Of a stretch of DNA of 64,000 nt, positions 37,541 to 46,094 are shown one piece after another. A program made the translations under genes and the position numbers. A model generated the notes under the pieces. That model was not told the DNA's origin. It made no database searches and worked only from the letters and a program-made list of their open reading frames with translations. The stretch spans positions 1 through 64,000 of the forward strand of contig JAEZGX010000020.1 in NCBI GenBank assembly GCA_023416735.1, given 5' to 3'. The stretch's first letter is position 1; every line of letters starts with the position of its first letter. This stretch comes from Verrucomicrobiota bacterium (GTDB lineage: Bacteria > Verrucomicrobiota > Verrucomicrobiia > Opitutales > Opitutaceae).

Positions 37541-37561
37541 CTCGACGCTTTAGGCGTCGAG
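37541..37561 (-). terminator. 8-bp hairpin overlapping the stop codon of the 586-aa gene
   Basis: CTCGACGC and GCGTCGAG pair perfectly around TTTAG, and the TAA stop lies in the loop. No T-run follows. It directly adjoins the right end of the inserted element and could be a terminator stem or the insertion target. Confidence 0.4.
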
Positions 37562-39310
37562 CAGCGCGACGTCGGGATCGAAGTTGACGATCAGGCGGTA
37601 GACGTGGCCGGGGCGCATGATCAGCGGGTGATCGCGGACGAGATACTGGAGGTAGTGAACCTTGCCGTAGTTCGTGCGATACGTGGGATCGTCGCTGACG
37701 ACTTCGGTTTCACGCCAGGTGCCTTGAAAGTCGTCTTTCGCGACGGTGCAGCGGTGACCTTGCTGGCCGAGCGTAAGCGAACCGGGGAGACGATACTTCG
37801 AGTGCGGGGCGGCGATCGCGATGACGTAGCGGAATTTATCCAACGTGACCTGCTGCTTCACCGTGTAGGCGAATTCGGCGGAGATCTTGTTGCCGGCGAA
37901 GGTCCACTGGACTTTCACGCTGCCGAGATTCTTGACCGTCTCTTCCTGAATGTTGATCAGCTCCGGTTGCTCGTAGCGGAAGTAGAAGCTGTTGCGGAGA
38001 CCAAGTCCGGTGACGCAGTTCTTGCCGTAGAAAGCCGGGAGCGTGACCTGTTCGCCGAAGGTGAGTTCGGGGAGCATGATCGGGGCGTAGACGTTGTTCG
38101 GCCAATCGAACACGCCCGGGCAGTGCGGGAAGGGAAGTGAGTCGGCGGTGAGGCGGCTGCCGGAGCTGATGAGCGGGATCTGCGCGTGCAGACCGCTTTC
38201 GGCATCGCGGTAGAGGAAGAGGCCCTGCTCCTTGCGGTTCGATTTGTCGAAGATGACGAAACGGCCGCTGGTGCGGGTGGGCTCGATCTTCGGGATGCCG
38301 GCGGGCATCGCGACAGTCTTCGCGAGACGGGACCACTGGCATAGGTAGCGCGCGGCGTCGAAATTGGCCATGCGCGTGGTGTGCTTTTCGTAGGCGGTCC
38401 GCTCGGTGTCGCGGAGATCGAGGAAGCCGTGTTCCTGATCGAGATACGTGCCGTAGAAGAAGAGGAACAGGCGGCGAAGGATGTCGAAATACTTCACCTT
38501 TTGGTCGTCGGGGATCCAGCCGTCGCGCAGACCCTGGAGGATCAAGCTGATCGGGTGCATCTGCCCGTAGGCGCCGCCGGCGCGACCGAACGCCCAGCCG
38601 AGGCCATCGGCGCGGACGAGGTCGGGCATCATCTTGATGTATTTCTCGGCGTAGGTGCGAAGGGTGGGGAGCTTGCGATCGCGCACGCCGGAGTTGGCGT
38701 GGAGCTGGAGCGCGGAGCGGGTGAAGACGAAGAGCCAGACGCCGTAGAGATTGAAGTTGCCGCCGAGGCCGGTGGTGGCGTCGTCGAAGAATCCGGCGGA
38801 ACTCGTCTGGGCGAGACGATCGACCATGCGCTCGATGAGGCGCGAGGTTTCGTCTTTTTTGGAAAGACCGAAGGAGAAGCGCGCGACGGCTTTGGCGATG
38901 TTGAAGGCCTGCCAGTGGTTGTCGTAGTCGCTGCGGTGAAGGAGGGCTTTGTCGATGCGCTCCTGCGTTTCCGGGACGAGGCGTTCCCAGACGGGATTGC
39001 GCTCCTTCGACGGACCAAAGCAGAGAAGGCCGAGGGCGGCGTAGGCGAGGCCGTTTTCGGTCGCCGGCTCGGTGAACATCTGCGCCGTGATGCAACGGGC
39101 CGCGAGATCGATGAGGTCGTGGCCCTTGAGCGTGGTTTCTCCCGTGGCTCGATAGAACTCACCCAAGGCGAAGGCGACGTGACCCGGCTCGTCGGCGCGG
39201 GAGTGTTCGCCAGTTACGGGGGAGAGGGTGCCGTCAGGTTGGATCGAGTCCAGATTGTGGGCCAGCATTGATCTGGCCATGTCGAGACATTGCTCGGAGA
39301 AACTGTGCAT
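37550..39310 (-). CDS. Unrecognised 586-aa protein, (alpha/alpha)-toroid-like then beta-rich
   Basis: I cannot name a family for this protein. The N-terminal about 300 residues are helical with repeated Trp/His/Tyr-rich turns (DNHWQAFNIAKAVARFSFG, GGNFNLYGVWLFVFTRSALQL, GRAGGAYGQMHPISLI), which resembles DUF2264/heparinase-like (alpha/alpha)6 barrels of polysaccharide lyases and hydrolases. The C-terminal half is beta-rich, as in the supersandwich of such lyases. No signal peptide is seen. It ends at the hairpin beside the inserted element and precedes hisF in the same direction. A carbohydrate-related role is inference only. Confidence 0.6.
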   Translation of the reverse strand: MHSFSEQCLDMARSMLAHNLDSIQPDGTLSPVTGEHSRADEPGHVAFALGEFYRATGETTLKGHDLIDLAARCITAQMFTEPATENGLAYAALGLLCFGPSKERNPVWERLVPETQERIDKALLHRSDYDNHWQAFNIAKAVARFSFGLSKKDETSRLIERMVDRLAQTSSAGFFDDATTGLGGNFNLYGVWLFVFTRSALQLHANSGVRDRKLPTLRTYAEKYIKMMPDLVRADGLGWAFGRAGGAYGQMHPISLILQGLRDGWIPDDQKVKYFDILRRLFLFFYGTYLDQEHGFLDLRDTERTAYEKHTTRMANFDAARYLCQWSRLAKTVAMPAGIPKIEPTRTSGRFVIFDKSNRKEQGLFLYRDAESGLHAQIPLISSGSRLTADSLPFPHCPGVFDWPNNVYAPIMLPELTFGEQVTLPAFYGKNCVTGLGLRNSFYFRYEQPELINIQEETVKNLGSVKVQWTFAGNKISAEFAYTVKQQVTLDKFRYVIAIAAPHSKYRLPGSLTLGQQGHRCTVAKDDFQGTWRETEVVSDDPTYRTNYGKVHYLQYLVRDHPLIMRPGHVYRLIVNFDPDVALLDA

Positions 39311-39426
39311 GCGGTGAGTTGGCGTGATATCAGAGGACCGGCGTGAAGCGCGGGAAGCGGATGAATCTCAGGAGAATCAGAGGGGGAGCAAGAGGGAATT
39401 TGGAGCGAACGCCCGGAAAAGCAGTA

Positions 39427-39447
39427 GGGCGGGTTTGAAACCCGCCC
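39427..39447 (-). terminator. GC-rich palindrome after the second rho gene
   Basis: GGGCGGGTTT and AAACCCGCCC pair over 10 bp around one base. It sits 11 bases after the rho stop codon on the minus strand, followed by TACTGCTTTT. It is a likely terminator and shares the GTAGGGCGGG...CCCGCCC pattern of the REP-like repeats in this window. Confidence 0.55.
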
Positions 39448-39457
39448 CACAAGGAAA

Positions 39458-40690
39458 TCAGCGTGCGATAAGCTTGAGGAATTCGGCGTTCGTTTTCGTT
39501 TTCGAAAGCCGGGCGATCATCGTCTCAGTGGCCTCTTCAATTTTTTGCTGCACCAAGGCGCGGCGGAAGAAGTGGATTCCCTCGAGGGTCTTTTCGTCGA
39601 TGAGGAGCTCTTCCTTGCGCGTGCCGGAGGCGGCGATGTTGATGGCCGGCCAGAGGCGCATCTCGGCGCATTTGCGGTCGAGGACGAGCTCCATGTTACC
39701 GGTGCCTTTGAACTCCTGGAAGATGACATCGTCCATGCGGCTGCCGGTTTCGACGAGCACGCTGGCGATGATGGTGAGCGAGCCGGCCTCTTCGGTGCGG
39801 CGGGCGGTGGCGAACATCTGGCGCGGTTTCTCGAGCGCGCGGACATCAAGACCGCCGGAACCGGTGCGACCGGAGTTGCGAGCGGTGTTGTGGGCGCGGG
39901 AGAGACGCGTGATGGAGTCGACGAAGAGGACGACGTCGCGACCGACCTCGACGAGGCGCTTGGCGCGCTCGATGCAGAGATCGGCGATGCGGATGTGATT
40001 CTCGATCTGTTCGTCGTTGGACGAAGCCCAGATCTCGGCAGGGACGCTGCGCTTGAAGTCGGTGACTTCCTCGGGACGCTCGTCGACGAGGAGGATCATG
40101 ACGAAGCACTCGGGGTTGTTTTCCAACACGCCCAGCGCCATGTCGCGGAGAAGGGTGGTTTTGCCGGTGCGCGGCGGAGCGACGATGAGGCCGCGGGTGC
40201 CTTTACCGATGGGGCAGAAGAGGTCGACGGCGCGCGTGGTGATGCGGCCATCCTTCATTTCCATCTTCAGGTGTTGATTCGGCGAGATGGTGGTGAGCGT
40301 GGTGAACTCGAATTTCGAACGACGCTCTTCGAGGGGAACGCCGTCGACCGTTTCGATGAAACGCATCTTCGGGTTCGGAAAGCGGCCCTCGGGAGGGAAG
40401 GCGGTGCCGCCGATCAGGGAGCCGGCGCGAAGTTTGAAGCGGCGGATGAGTTCCTTCGGAACGAAAGGATCGGTGGGGCGGCGCTTCCCGCCTTTGTTGA
40501 TGTCGATCAGCTGGCCGTTGCCGCCGCGTTGGAGATCGATGTCGAGAATGCCCTCGACGCGAATCGTCTCGATTTGCGGTTGGGAGGAGGGGGCGGCCGG
40601 CGCGCTTTCAGCAGGAGAAGCTGCGGCGGGGGAGTCGGCCGGGGAGGGCGCGTTGGAGTCCGCAGGGGCGGACGCTGATTTCTTTTCCAT
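39458..40690 (-). CDS. rho: Second transcription termination factor Rho, short form
   Basis: A 410-aa Rho paralogue. A 40-residue Ala/Pro/Ser-rich N-terminus leads straight into the OB fold; the helical Rho_N domain seen in the long copy is missing. The RNP1-type motif reads GNGQLID in place of GFGFLR, so the primary RNA-binding site is altered. Walker A PPRTGKTTLLRD (about residue 175), VDERPEEVTDFKRSV, SITRLSRAHN and FKGTGNMELVLDRK are intact, as are the C-terminal helices. It therefore keeps ATPase and secondary-site motifs. It is divergent from acsA, with 100 bases between their starts. What each of the two Rho proteins does cannot be read from sequence. Confidence 0.93.
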   Translation of the reverse strand: MEKKSASAPADSNAPSPADSPAAASPAESAPAAPSSQPQIETIRVEGILDIDLQRGGNGQLIDINKGGKRRPTDPFVPKELIRRFKLRAGSLIGGTAFPPEGRFPNPKMRFIETVDGVPLEERRSKFEFTTLTTISPNQHLKMEMKDGRITTRAVDLFCPIGKGTRGLIVAPPRTGKTTLLRDMALGVLENNPECFVMILLVDERPEEVTDFKRSVPAEIWASSNDEQIENHIRIADLCIERAKRLVEVGRDVVLFVDSITRLSRAHNTARNSGRTGSGGLDVRALEKPRQMFATARRTEEAGSLTIIASVLVETGSRMDDVIFQEFKGTGNMELVLDRKCAEMRLWPAINIAASGTRKEELLIDEKTLEGIHFFRRALVQQKIEEATETMIARLSKTKTNAEFLKLIAR

Positions 40691-40790
40691 ACGTTAGAAT
40701 GAGTCTGGGGCTGGCCAATACTTGACGCTTCAAACTCATGTCGGGATAAGAGCCGCGTTTTGCGTCCTTAAACCCCCATCCGCCACTAAC

Positions 40791-42740
40791 GTGACAGACC
40801 AGACGATTACCTCAGTTTCCCGGGAACACCGGTTGTTCAGGCCTTCGGCCGAGTTCAAAGCCCAAGCTAATCTTGGGAGCGATGCCGTTTACAAAAGATT
40901 GTATGCAGAGTCTGTCAACTCCCCAGAAAAATTCTGGGAGCGGCAGGCGAAGGAGCACTTGGTTTGGCGGAAGCCGTTCCGCAAGGTGCTCAATTGGAAA
41001 GCGCCGCACGCGAAGTGGTTCGTCGGCGGGAAGTTGAACGTTTCGGAAAACTGCCTCGACCGTCACCTCGGCACGCCCCGCGAGAACAAAGCGGCGCTGA
41101 TTTTCGAAGGTGAACCGGGCGACGTTCGGACGATCACCTATAAACAGCTGCACTTTCATGTGTGCCGGCTGGCGCATATTTTCGAGAACATGGGGATAGG
41201 TGCGGGCGATCGCGTAGCGATCTACATGCCGATGATTCCCGAGGCGGTGATGGCGATGCTCGCCTGTGCGCGCGTGGGAGCGATTCACACGGTGGTGTTC
41301 GGCGGATTCAGCCCGGAGGCGTTGAAGGACCGCATCAACGATTGTCAGGCGAAGCTGGTGATCACGGCCGATGGCGGCTGGCGACGCGGGAAGATCATCG
41401 AGCTGAAGAAGAACGTCGACAAGGCGCTCGAAGGGACGCCGACCGTGCACACCGTCATGGTCGTAAAACGCTGCGGCAATCCGGTCGAAATGGTCGAAGG
41501 TCGCGACGTATGGTGGAAGGAAGCTTGGGAAGGCGCGCCGAATACGCACAAAGCGAAGGCGTTCGATTCCGAGCATCCGCTCTTTATTCTTTATACGAGC
41601 GGTTCGACGGGGAAGCCGAAGGGCGTGTTGCACACGAGCGCCGGGTATTTGCTCGGTTGCAAGCTGAGCTCGCACTACGTCTTCGATCTAAAGGAGAACG
41701 ACCGCTACTTCTGCTCGGCGGACATCGGCTGGATCACCGGTCACAGCTATGTCGTCTATGGGCTGATGTCGAATGGCGCGACGATCTTCATCTATGAAGG
41801 TGCGCCGAACCAGCCGGAGCCGGACCGGTTCTGGCAGATGATCGACCGGCACGGTATCACGATTCTGTATACGGCGCCCACGGCGATCCGCGCGTTCATG
41901 CGGTGGGGCGACAACTACGTTTTGCGGCACCGGCTCGATTCGCTGCGGTTGCTCGGTTCGGTGGGCGAACCGATCAATCCGGAAGCGTGGATGTGGTATT
42001 ACAAGATGATCGGAAAGAAACGTTGTCCGATCGTGGATACGTGGTGGCAGACGGAAACGGGCGCGATCATGATCACGCCGCTGCCGGGGATCACGCCGTT
42101 GAAACCCGGTTCCGGCACGCGGCCGTTTTTCGGCGTGGTGCCGAAGGTCGTCGACGAACGCGGCAAGGAAGTGCCGCGAAACTCGGGCGGAAAGCTGGTC
42201 ATTACGAAACCGTGGCCGTCGATGTTGCGCACCCTCTGGGGCGACGACGAACGGTTCAAGAAAGCGTATTGGAGCGAGTTTCCCGGGATCTATTTCACGG
42301 GAGACGGCGCGCGGCAGGACGAAGACGGCTATTTCTGGATCGTGGGCCGGATCGACGATGTATTGAATATTTCGGGACATCGGATCGGCACGGCGGAAGT
42401 CGAGAGCGCGTTGGTGTCGCACCCGGCGGTCGCGGAAGCGGCCGCGGTGGGACGGCCGGACGAGTTGAAGGGGCAGGCGCTCGTGGTCTTCGTGTCGTTG
42501 AAAGCGGGCCAAACGGCGAGCGACGCGCTGAAAGAGGAGCTGCGCAATCACGTCGGCAAGGAAATCGGTTCGCTGGCGAAGCCGGATGTGATTCGGTTCG
42601 CGGCGGCGTTGCCGAAGACGCGCAGCGGAAAAATCATGCGTCGGATCTTGAAAGAGATCGCGACCGGCGGCGCGGTGAAAGGCGACACGACGACGCTCGA
42701 GGATTTCAGCGTCGTGGCGAGTTTGCAGAACGACGAGTGA
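40791..42740 (+). CDS. acsA: Acetyl-CoA synthetase
   Basis: A 649-aa ANL-superfamily enzyme: N-terminal YAESVNSPEKFWERQAKEHL (acetyl-CoA synthetase-specific), P-loop-like YTSGSTGKPKG, VDTWWQTETG, FTGDGARQDEDGYFWIVGR, hinge GRIDDVLNISGHR, and PKTRSGKIMRRIL with the Lys that is acetylated for control in related enzymes. It activates acetate to acetyl-CoA through acetyl-AMP. GTG 40791 is chosen since it gives the family length (about 650) and the longer frame adds only low-complexity residues. A strong intrinsic terminator follows. Confidence 0.94.
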   Translation: MTDQTITSVSREHRLFRPSAEFKAQANLGSDAVYKRLYAESVNSPEKFWERQAKEHLVWRKPFRKVLNWKAPHAKWFVGGKLNVSENCLDRHLGTPRENKAALIFEGEPGDVRTITYKQLHFHVCRLAHIFENMGIGAGDRVAIYMPMIPEAVMAMLACARVGAIHTVVFGGFSPEALKDRINDCQAKLVITADGGWRRGKIIELKKNVDKALEGTPTVHTVMVVKRCGNPVEMVEGRDVWWKEAWEGAPNTHKAKAFDSEHPLFILYTSGSTGKPKGVLHTSAGYLLGCKLSSHYVFDLKENDRYFCSADIGWITGHSYVVYGLMSNGATIFIYEGAPNQPEPDRFWQMIDRHGITILYTAPTAIRAFMRWGDNYVLRHRLDSLRLLGSVGEPINPEAWMWYYKMIGKKRCPIVDTWWQTETGAIMITPLPGITPLKPGSGTRPFFGVVPKVVDERGKEVPRNSGGKLVITKPWPSMLRTLWGDDERFKKAYWSEFPGIYFTGDGARQDEDGYFWIVGRIDDVLNISGHRIGTAEVESALVSHPAVAEAAAVGRPDELKGQALVVFVSLKAGQTASDALKEELRNHVGKEIGSLAKPDVIRFAAALPKTRSGKIMRRILKEIATGGAVKGDTTTLEDFSVVASLQNDE

Positions 42741-42762
42741 TCGCCGCAGCGCGGCAAGAATT

Positions 42763-42798
42763 AGAAGGGCGGGGCTGAAGCTCCGCCCTTCTTTTTTT
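42763..42798 (+). terminator. Intrinsic terminator of acsA
   Basis: The arms AGAAGGGCGG and CCGCCCTTCT form a perfect 10-bp stem, extended inward by a few more pairs, followed by seven T. It starts 22 bases after the acsA stop. It ends at the pseudopilin operon, which must therefore have its own promoter. Confidence 0.93.
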
Positions 42799-42849
42799 GT
42801 GACGGGGAAACGGGTTGAAATGGCGGGATTGTTGCCACTGGCTGGCGAC

Positions 42850-43395
42850 ATGCCGAGGTCCAGCTCGCCGGAAAGGTGCGTGACATGTGCGGGGAATGCG
42901 GGCGGTTTCACGTTGATCGAACTCCTCGCGGTGCTGGCAGTGGTGGGGATTTTGGCGGCGATGGTATTGGGCGGGGGACGGCGGGCCAACGAGGCGGGAA
43001 AAGTCGCGAGAGCGAAGGCGGAGATCGCGGCGATGGCGTTGGCCCTCGAAACGCACCGCCGGCAGAAAGGCGATTTTCCGAAGGTGGAGAATCCGACGGA
43101 GTGGGTGCACGGCCTGGTGAGTTCGGCAGACGCGAGGGTGACGCTCGATCTGCAACGTTTCACGATCGAGCCTCCGTTGGGGCCGGGGGGCGAAGCGGGG
43201 GCGCGGGTGCTGGATCCCTGGAGGAATCCGTATCTCTACTTCTACAAAACCGGTGGAGCGACGGCGTGGAAGGCGGCGAGTTTTGTGCTGTATTCCGCCG
43301 GGCCGAATGGCGTGCACGTGCCGCCGAATGATGCCACCGGTTTGTTCGATCCGCTGCATCTCGACAATGCGGATAACATCTACGCTGGCTTATGA
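42850..43395 (+). CDS. GspG-like major pseudopilin/prepilin
   Basis: The type III prepilin leader ends AGNAGG, followed by FTLIELLAVLAVVGILAAMV with the +5 Glu. The C-terminal domain resembles GspG: ALALETHRRQKGDFPKVENP and DPWRNPYLYFYKTGG, which in GspG bind calcium. It probably forms the pseudopilus body of a type II secretion-like or pilus-like system. ATG 42850 is preferred over 42799 because the latter begins right at the end of the acsA terminator; 42820 is a third option. An ATGA overlap couples it to the next gene. Confidence 0.82.
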   Translation: MPRSSSPERCVTCAGNAGGFTLIELLAVLAVVGILAAMVLGGGRRANEAGKVARAKAEIAAMALALETHRRQKGDFPKVENPTEWVHGLVSSADARVTLDLQRFTIEPPLGPGGEAGARVLDPWRNPYLYFYKTGGATAWKAASFVLYSAGPNGVHVPPNDATGLFDPLHLDNADNIYAGL

Positions 43396-44012
43396 AGAGC
43401 GGATCGCGGGCGTTTACGTTGGTCGAGCTGCTCACGGTGATCGCGATCGTGGCGATCCTCGGGGCAATTTTGATTCCGACGGTGAACGCCGCGAAGGTGT
43501 CGGCCAACAAGACGCGCACGCGCGTGCAGTTCAATCAATGGGCGGCGGCGATTGAAGCGTTTCGGAACGAATATGGGTTTTATCCCAGCTTTCATGAAAC
43601 GCAGCGGGTGAATGGCGGCGTGGCTGGTGCGGAACACCCGTTTCACGATGTATTGGCGGGGCGGAGACGCGATGGCTCTGCGCTGGCGGGCGGCAGCGCG
43701 GCAGCGATGCAGAACCGGAAGCGGATTTCGTTTTATGCGTTTGGTGAAGCGGAGTTCACCTCGGGAGATTCGCCGATGCCGAATTTGTTGTGCGATGCGT
43801 TTGGCAACGTGGAGATCGCGGTGCTCGTGGATCGGAATTTGGACGGTGTGATCGAGGCGAGCGATTACGGCGGGAGTTTGCCGCTCGTGGGAGGGATGCG
43901 TCCGACGTCGGACGATTTTTCACCGACGGGACTGCGGATGGGAGTGGCGTTTTATGCGCCGGCGCCGGGTGCGACGGCGGAGGCACCGGCTTTTATCTTT
44001 AGTTGGAAATGA
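43392..44012 (+). CDS. Prepilin-like protein, second of the operon
   Basis: A 206-aa protein with a short leader MKSGSRA before FTLVELLTVIAIVAILGAIL (+5 Glu present). The globular part starts RTRVQFNQWAAAIEAFRNEYGFYPS, a GspG-like alpha1-C, and contains VLVDRNLDGVIEASDYGG, which looks like a calcium-binding loop (DRNLDGVIEASD). Overlap with the preceding gene is ATGA, and the next begins inside its stop codon, also as ATGA. Role: core or minor pseudopilin. Confidence 0.85.
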   Translation: MKSGSRAFTLVELLTVIAIVAILGAILIPTVNAAKVSANKTRTRVQFNQWAAAIEAFRNEYGFYPSFHETQRVNGGVAGAEHPFHDVLAGRRRDGSALAGGSAAAMQNRKRISFYAFGEAEFTSGDSPMPNLLCDAFGNVEIAVLVDRNLDGVIEASDYGGSLPLVGGMRPTSDDFSPTGLRMGVAFYAPAPGATAEAPAFIFSWK

Positions 44013-44683
44013 GAACGCGGCGCGCGAGTGCGTTCACCTTGGTGGAATTGCTGGTGGTGGTGGCGCTGATTGCCGCGGTGGCGATCGCGATGATCGGAGC
44101 GGCCGGAGGAGGGAGGAGGAGTGTCGCATTGGAGACGGCGCAGGGAACGGTCTCGAATGCGGTGGCGCTCGCGCGAACGCGCGCGATCGCGAATGGCAGC
44201 ACGGTGCGTCTGCTGGTGCACAACTCGGAACAGTCTCCGCTCGCGCACGAACGGTATCGACGATTCATCGTGCTCGCCGAGGAGGCGGAGGGCGATTGGC
44301 GGGCGATCGATGGATTCCGGCTGACCGACGGTGTCTATCTGCTACCGTATCGCACGCGGGTGCCAGCCGGAATGTTCGCGGTGCTGGCGGAGTGGAGGAC
44401 GGCGAATAACCAACAGGTGCTGGGATCGTCGGCGTTGGCGAATGTCCCGATGGAATTTCGCTATGATTCGGAATTCGTTGAAGACTGGGAGTGGCTGGCG
44501 TTCACGCCACGCGGGACTGTGGATGGCGCGGGATCGCTGATTGTTGCGACAGGGCGGGAGCGGGGGCCGTCCGTGGAGGGCGCAAGCTCGCCAGTAGAAC
44601 TGACGGAGCCGGGAAATGTGCGTGGTGTAATGCTGAGCAACTACGGCGTGCCGCGGTTGTTGAGCGATCGAAGCGGCTTTTGA
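44009..44683 (+). CDS. GspH-like minor prepilin
   Basis: The leader MRTRRASA is followed by FTLVELLVVVALIAAVAIAM (+5 Glu). The alpha1-C and the sequence VALARTRAIANGSTVRLLVHN are typical of GspH/FimT-type minor pseudopilins, which also have WLAFTPRGT-like beta-strand motifs. Predicted role: tip complex of the pseudopilus, initiating assembly. The start overlaps the stop of the previous gene, and five bases separate its stop from the next gene. Confidence 0.82.
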   Translation: MRTRRASAFTLVELLVVVALIAAVAIAMIGAAGGGRRSVALETAQGTVSNAVALARTRAIANGSTVRLLVHNSEQSPLAHERYRRFIVLAEEAEGDWRAIDGFRLTDGVYLLPYRTRVPAGMFAVLAEWRTANNQQVLGSSALANVPMEFRYDSEFVEDWEWLAFTPRGTVDGAGSLIVATGRERGPSVEGASSPVELTEPGNVRGVMLSNYGVPRLLSDRSGF

Positions 44684-44688
44684 CGAAG

Positions 44689-45183
44689 ATGGGGGCGCGA
44701 TCGGGATTTTCGCTGGTGGAAGTGGTGATCGCGGCGGGAGTGTTTGCGTTGGGCGTGGGGGCGATCCTGGGGCTGTTGCCGGGATTGTTGCGGGAGCAGC
44801 AGGCGGCGGAAGGGATGCTGACGGCGTTGCGAATGGCGGACGGCATTCAGAGTGAGTTGAGGACGATTGCGGGCGGAGATGTCGCGGCGCTGCGCTCGCA
44901 GCTGGCAGGTGCGAGGAGCGAAACGAGCAGCGCCTTGAAACTGGTCGCCAATCGCGATGGGAGCGGATTGCGGGCGTGGTCAAGCGGGGACGAAGGGGAA
45001 CAGTATTTCCTGGTGGAGTTGTATTCGTTTCCCGGAGACAGTGTGGCGGGGCGTCTTGCGACGGCGGTGGCAGTTCAGGCGAAGGTGAGCTGGCCGTTTC
45101 GGGGAGGCGTGGGCGAGTCACGCATCGAAACGCCGGCGGCGCAGCGTGAGCGGGTGGAGTTCAATCTCGTGGTCGATCCATGA
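44689..45183 (+). CDS. GspI-like minor prepilin
   Basis: A 164-aa protein with leader MGARSG and FSLVEVVIAAGVFALGVGAI. The +5 position is Glu and SLVEVVIA matches GspI/PilV-type minor pseudopilins. The rest is a small Ala/Gly/Leu-rich domain with few recognisable motifs. It is followed by an ATGA overlap with the next gene. Confidence 0.8.
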   Translation: MGARSGFSLVEVVIAAGVFALGVGAILGLLPGLLREQQAAEGMLTALRMADGIQSELRTIAGGDVAALRSQLAGARSETSSALKLVANRDGSGLRAWSSGDEGEQYFLVELYSFPGDSVAGRLATAVAVQAKVSWPFRGGVGESRIETPAAQRERVEFNLVVDP

Positions 45184-46094
45184 AGGAGAAGGCGGAAGGA
45201 TTCACGTTGGTGGAGCTCGTGGTTGCGCTGGCCATAACCTTGTTGCTGGCGGTGATGTCGGTGTTGGCGGTGCGCGGATTGCTCACGGTTTGGCAGCGAA
45301 CGCAGGGCGGTGGTGTGGGAGCGATCGAAGCGAAGTTGGCGTTGGATCAATTGGAGCGCGATGTGCAGTCGGCGTTTCTGCGAAACGACGGGTTGGTGTG
45401 GTGGGATGTGCGCGTGGTGGGTGAGGATGAACTGGCGGCGCATGGTTGGGAACTTGGAGGGAGGATGAAGCCGGCAAGCGAAAGCGAGCGGCTGGTGCCG
45501 GAACGCGTGGAGAGTTCGGTCGCCGATGCGCGATTTGGACGGCCGGGAGTGTGGTTGAGAGTCGTGAGCAGCGACTACGACAGCGGTGCGGGGGCGAGTC
45601 AGCCGGTGGCAATTTCGTATCAGATCGCGCGTCGAACGATGGGAACGGGGAGTGGTTCGCCGGTGGGGTATGCGTTGTTTCGGGAGAAGATGAGCGCCAA
45701 GGCGACGTTCGAAAATGTGATGGGAGTGGGATTCGGGGCCGCCACGCCGACGGCTTTGGCGGGGGTGGAAAACGACGATGTGTTGGCAAGCCATGTCGTC
45801 GATTTCGGCGTGTGGGTGTTTGCGCGCGATTCGGCGGCGCGGCGTGTGCGGTTGTTTCCGACGGTGAACATGGTGCCGACCGCGGCGCAGTTTCCGCGCG
45901 AGGGCGACCCCGTCGAGGTCGAGGTGATGATTCGGGTGTTGAGCGACGGAGGGGCGACGCTGTTGCACGCGTTTGAGACGGGACGGATCGAGCCGCGGGC
46001 GGGTGTGAGTGTGGACGAGGCGTGGTGGTCGATCGTGGAGGCGCATTCGCGGGTTTACGTGCGGAGCATCGAAGTGAAAGCGAGGGCGTGGTGA
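45180..46094 (+). CDS. GspJ-like minor prepilin
   Basis: A 304-aa protein with leader MKEKAEG before FTLVELVVALAITLLLAVMS. The region after the membrane helix (LALDQLERDVQSAFLRND) matches GspJ/PilW, which lies in the minor pseudopilin complex with GspI and GspK. Overlaps of four bases with both neighbours (ATGA, GTGA) indicate translational coupling. Confidence 0.82.
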   Translation: MKEKAEGFTLVELVVALAITLLLAVMSVLAVRGLLTVWQRTQGGGVGAIEAKLALDQLERDVQSAFLRNDGLVWWDVRVVGEDELAAHGWELGGRMKPASESERLVPERVESSVADARFGRPGVWLRVVSSDYDSGAGASQPVAISYQIARRTMGTGSGSPVGYALFREKMSAKATFENVMGVGFGAATPTALAGVENDDVLASHVVDFGVWVFARDSAARRVRLFPTVNMVPTAAQFPREGDPVEVEVMIRVLSDGGATLLHAFETGRIEPRAGVSVDEAWWSIVEAHSRVYVRSIEVKARAW

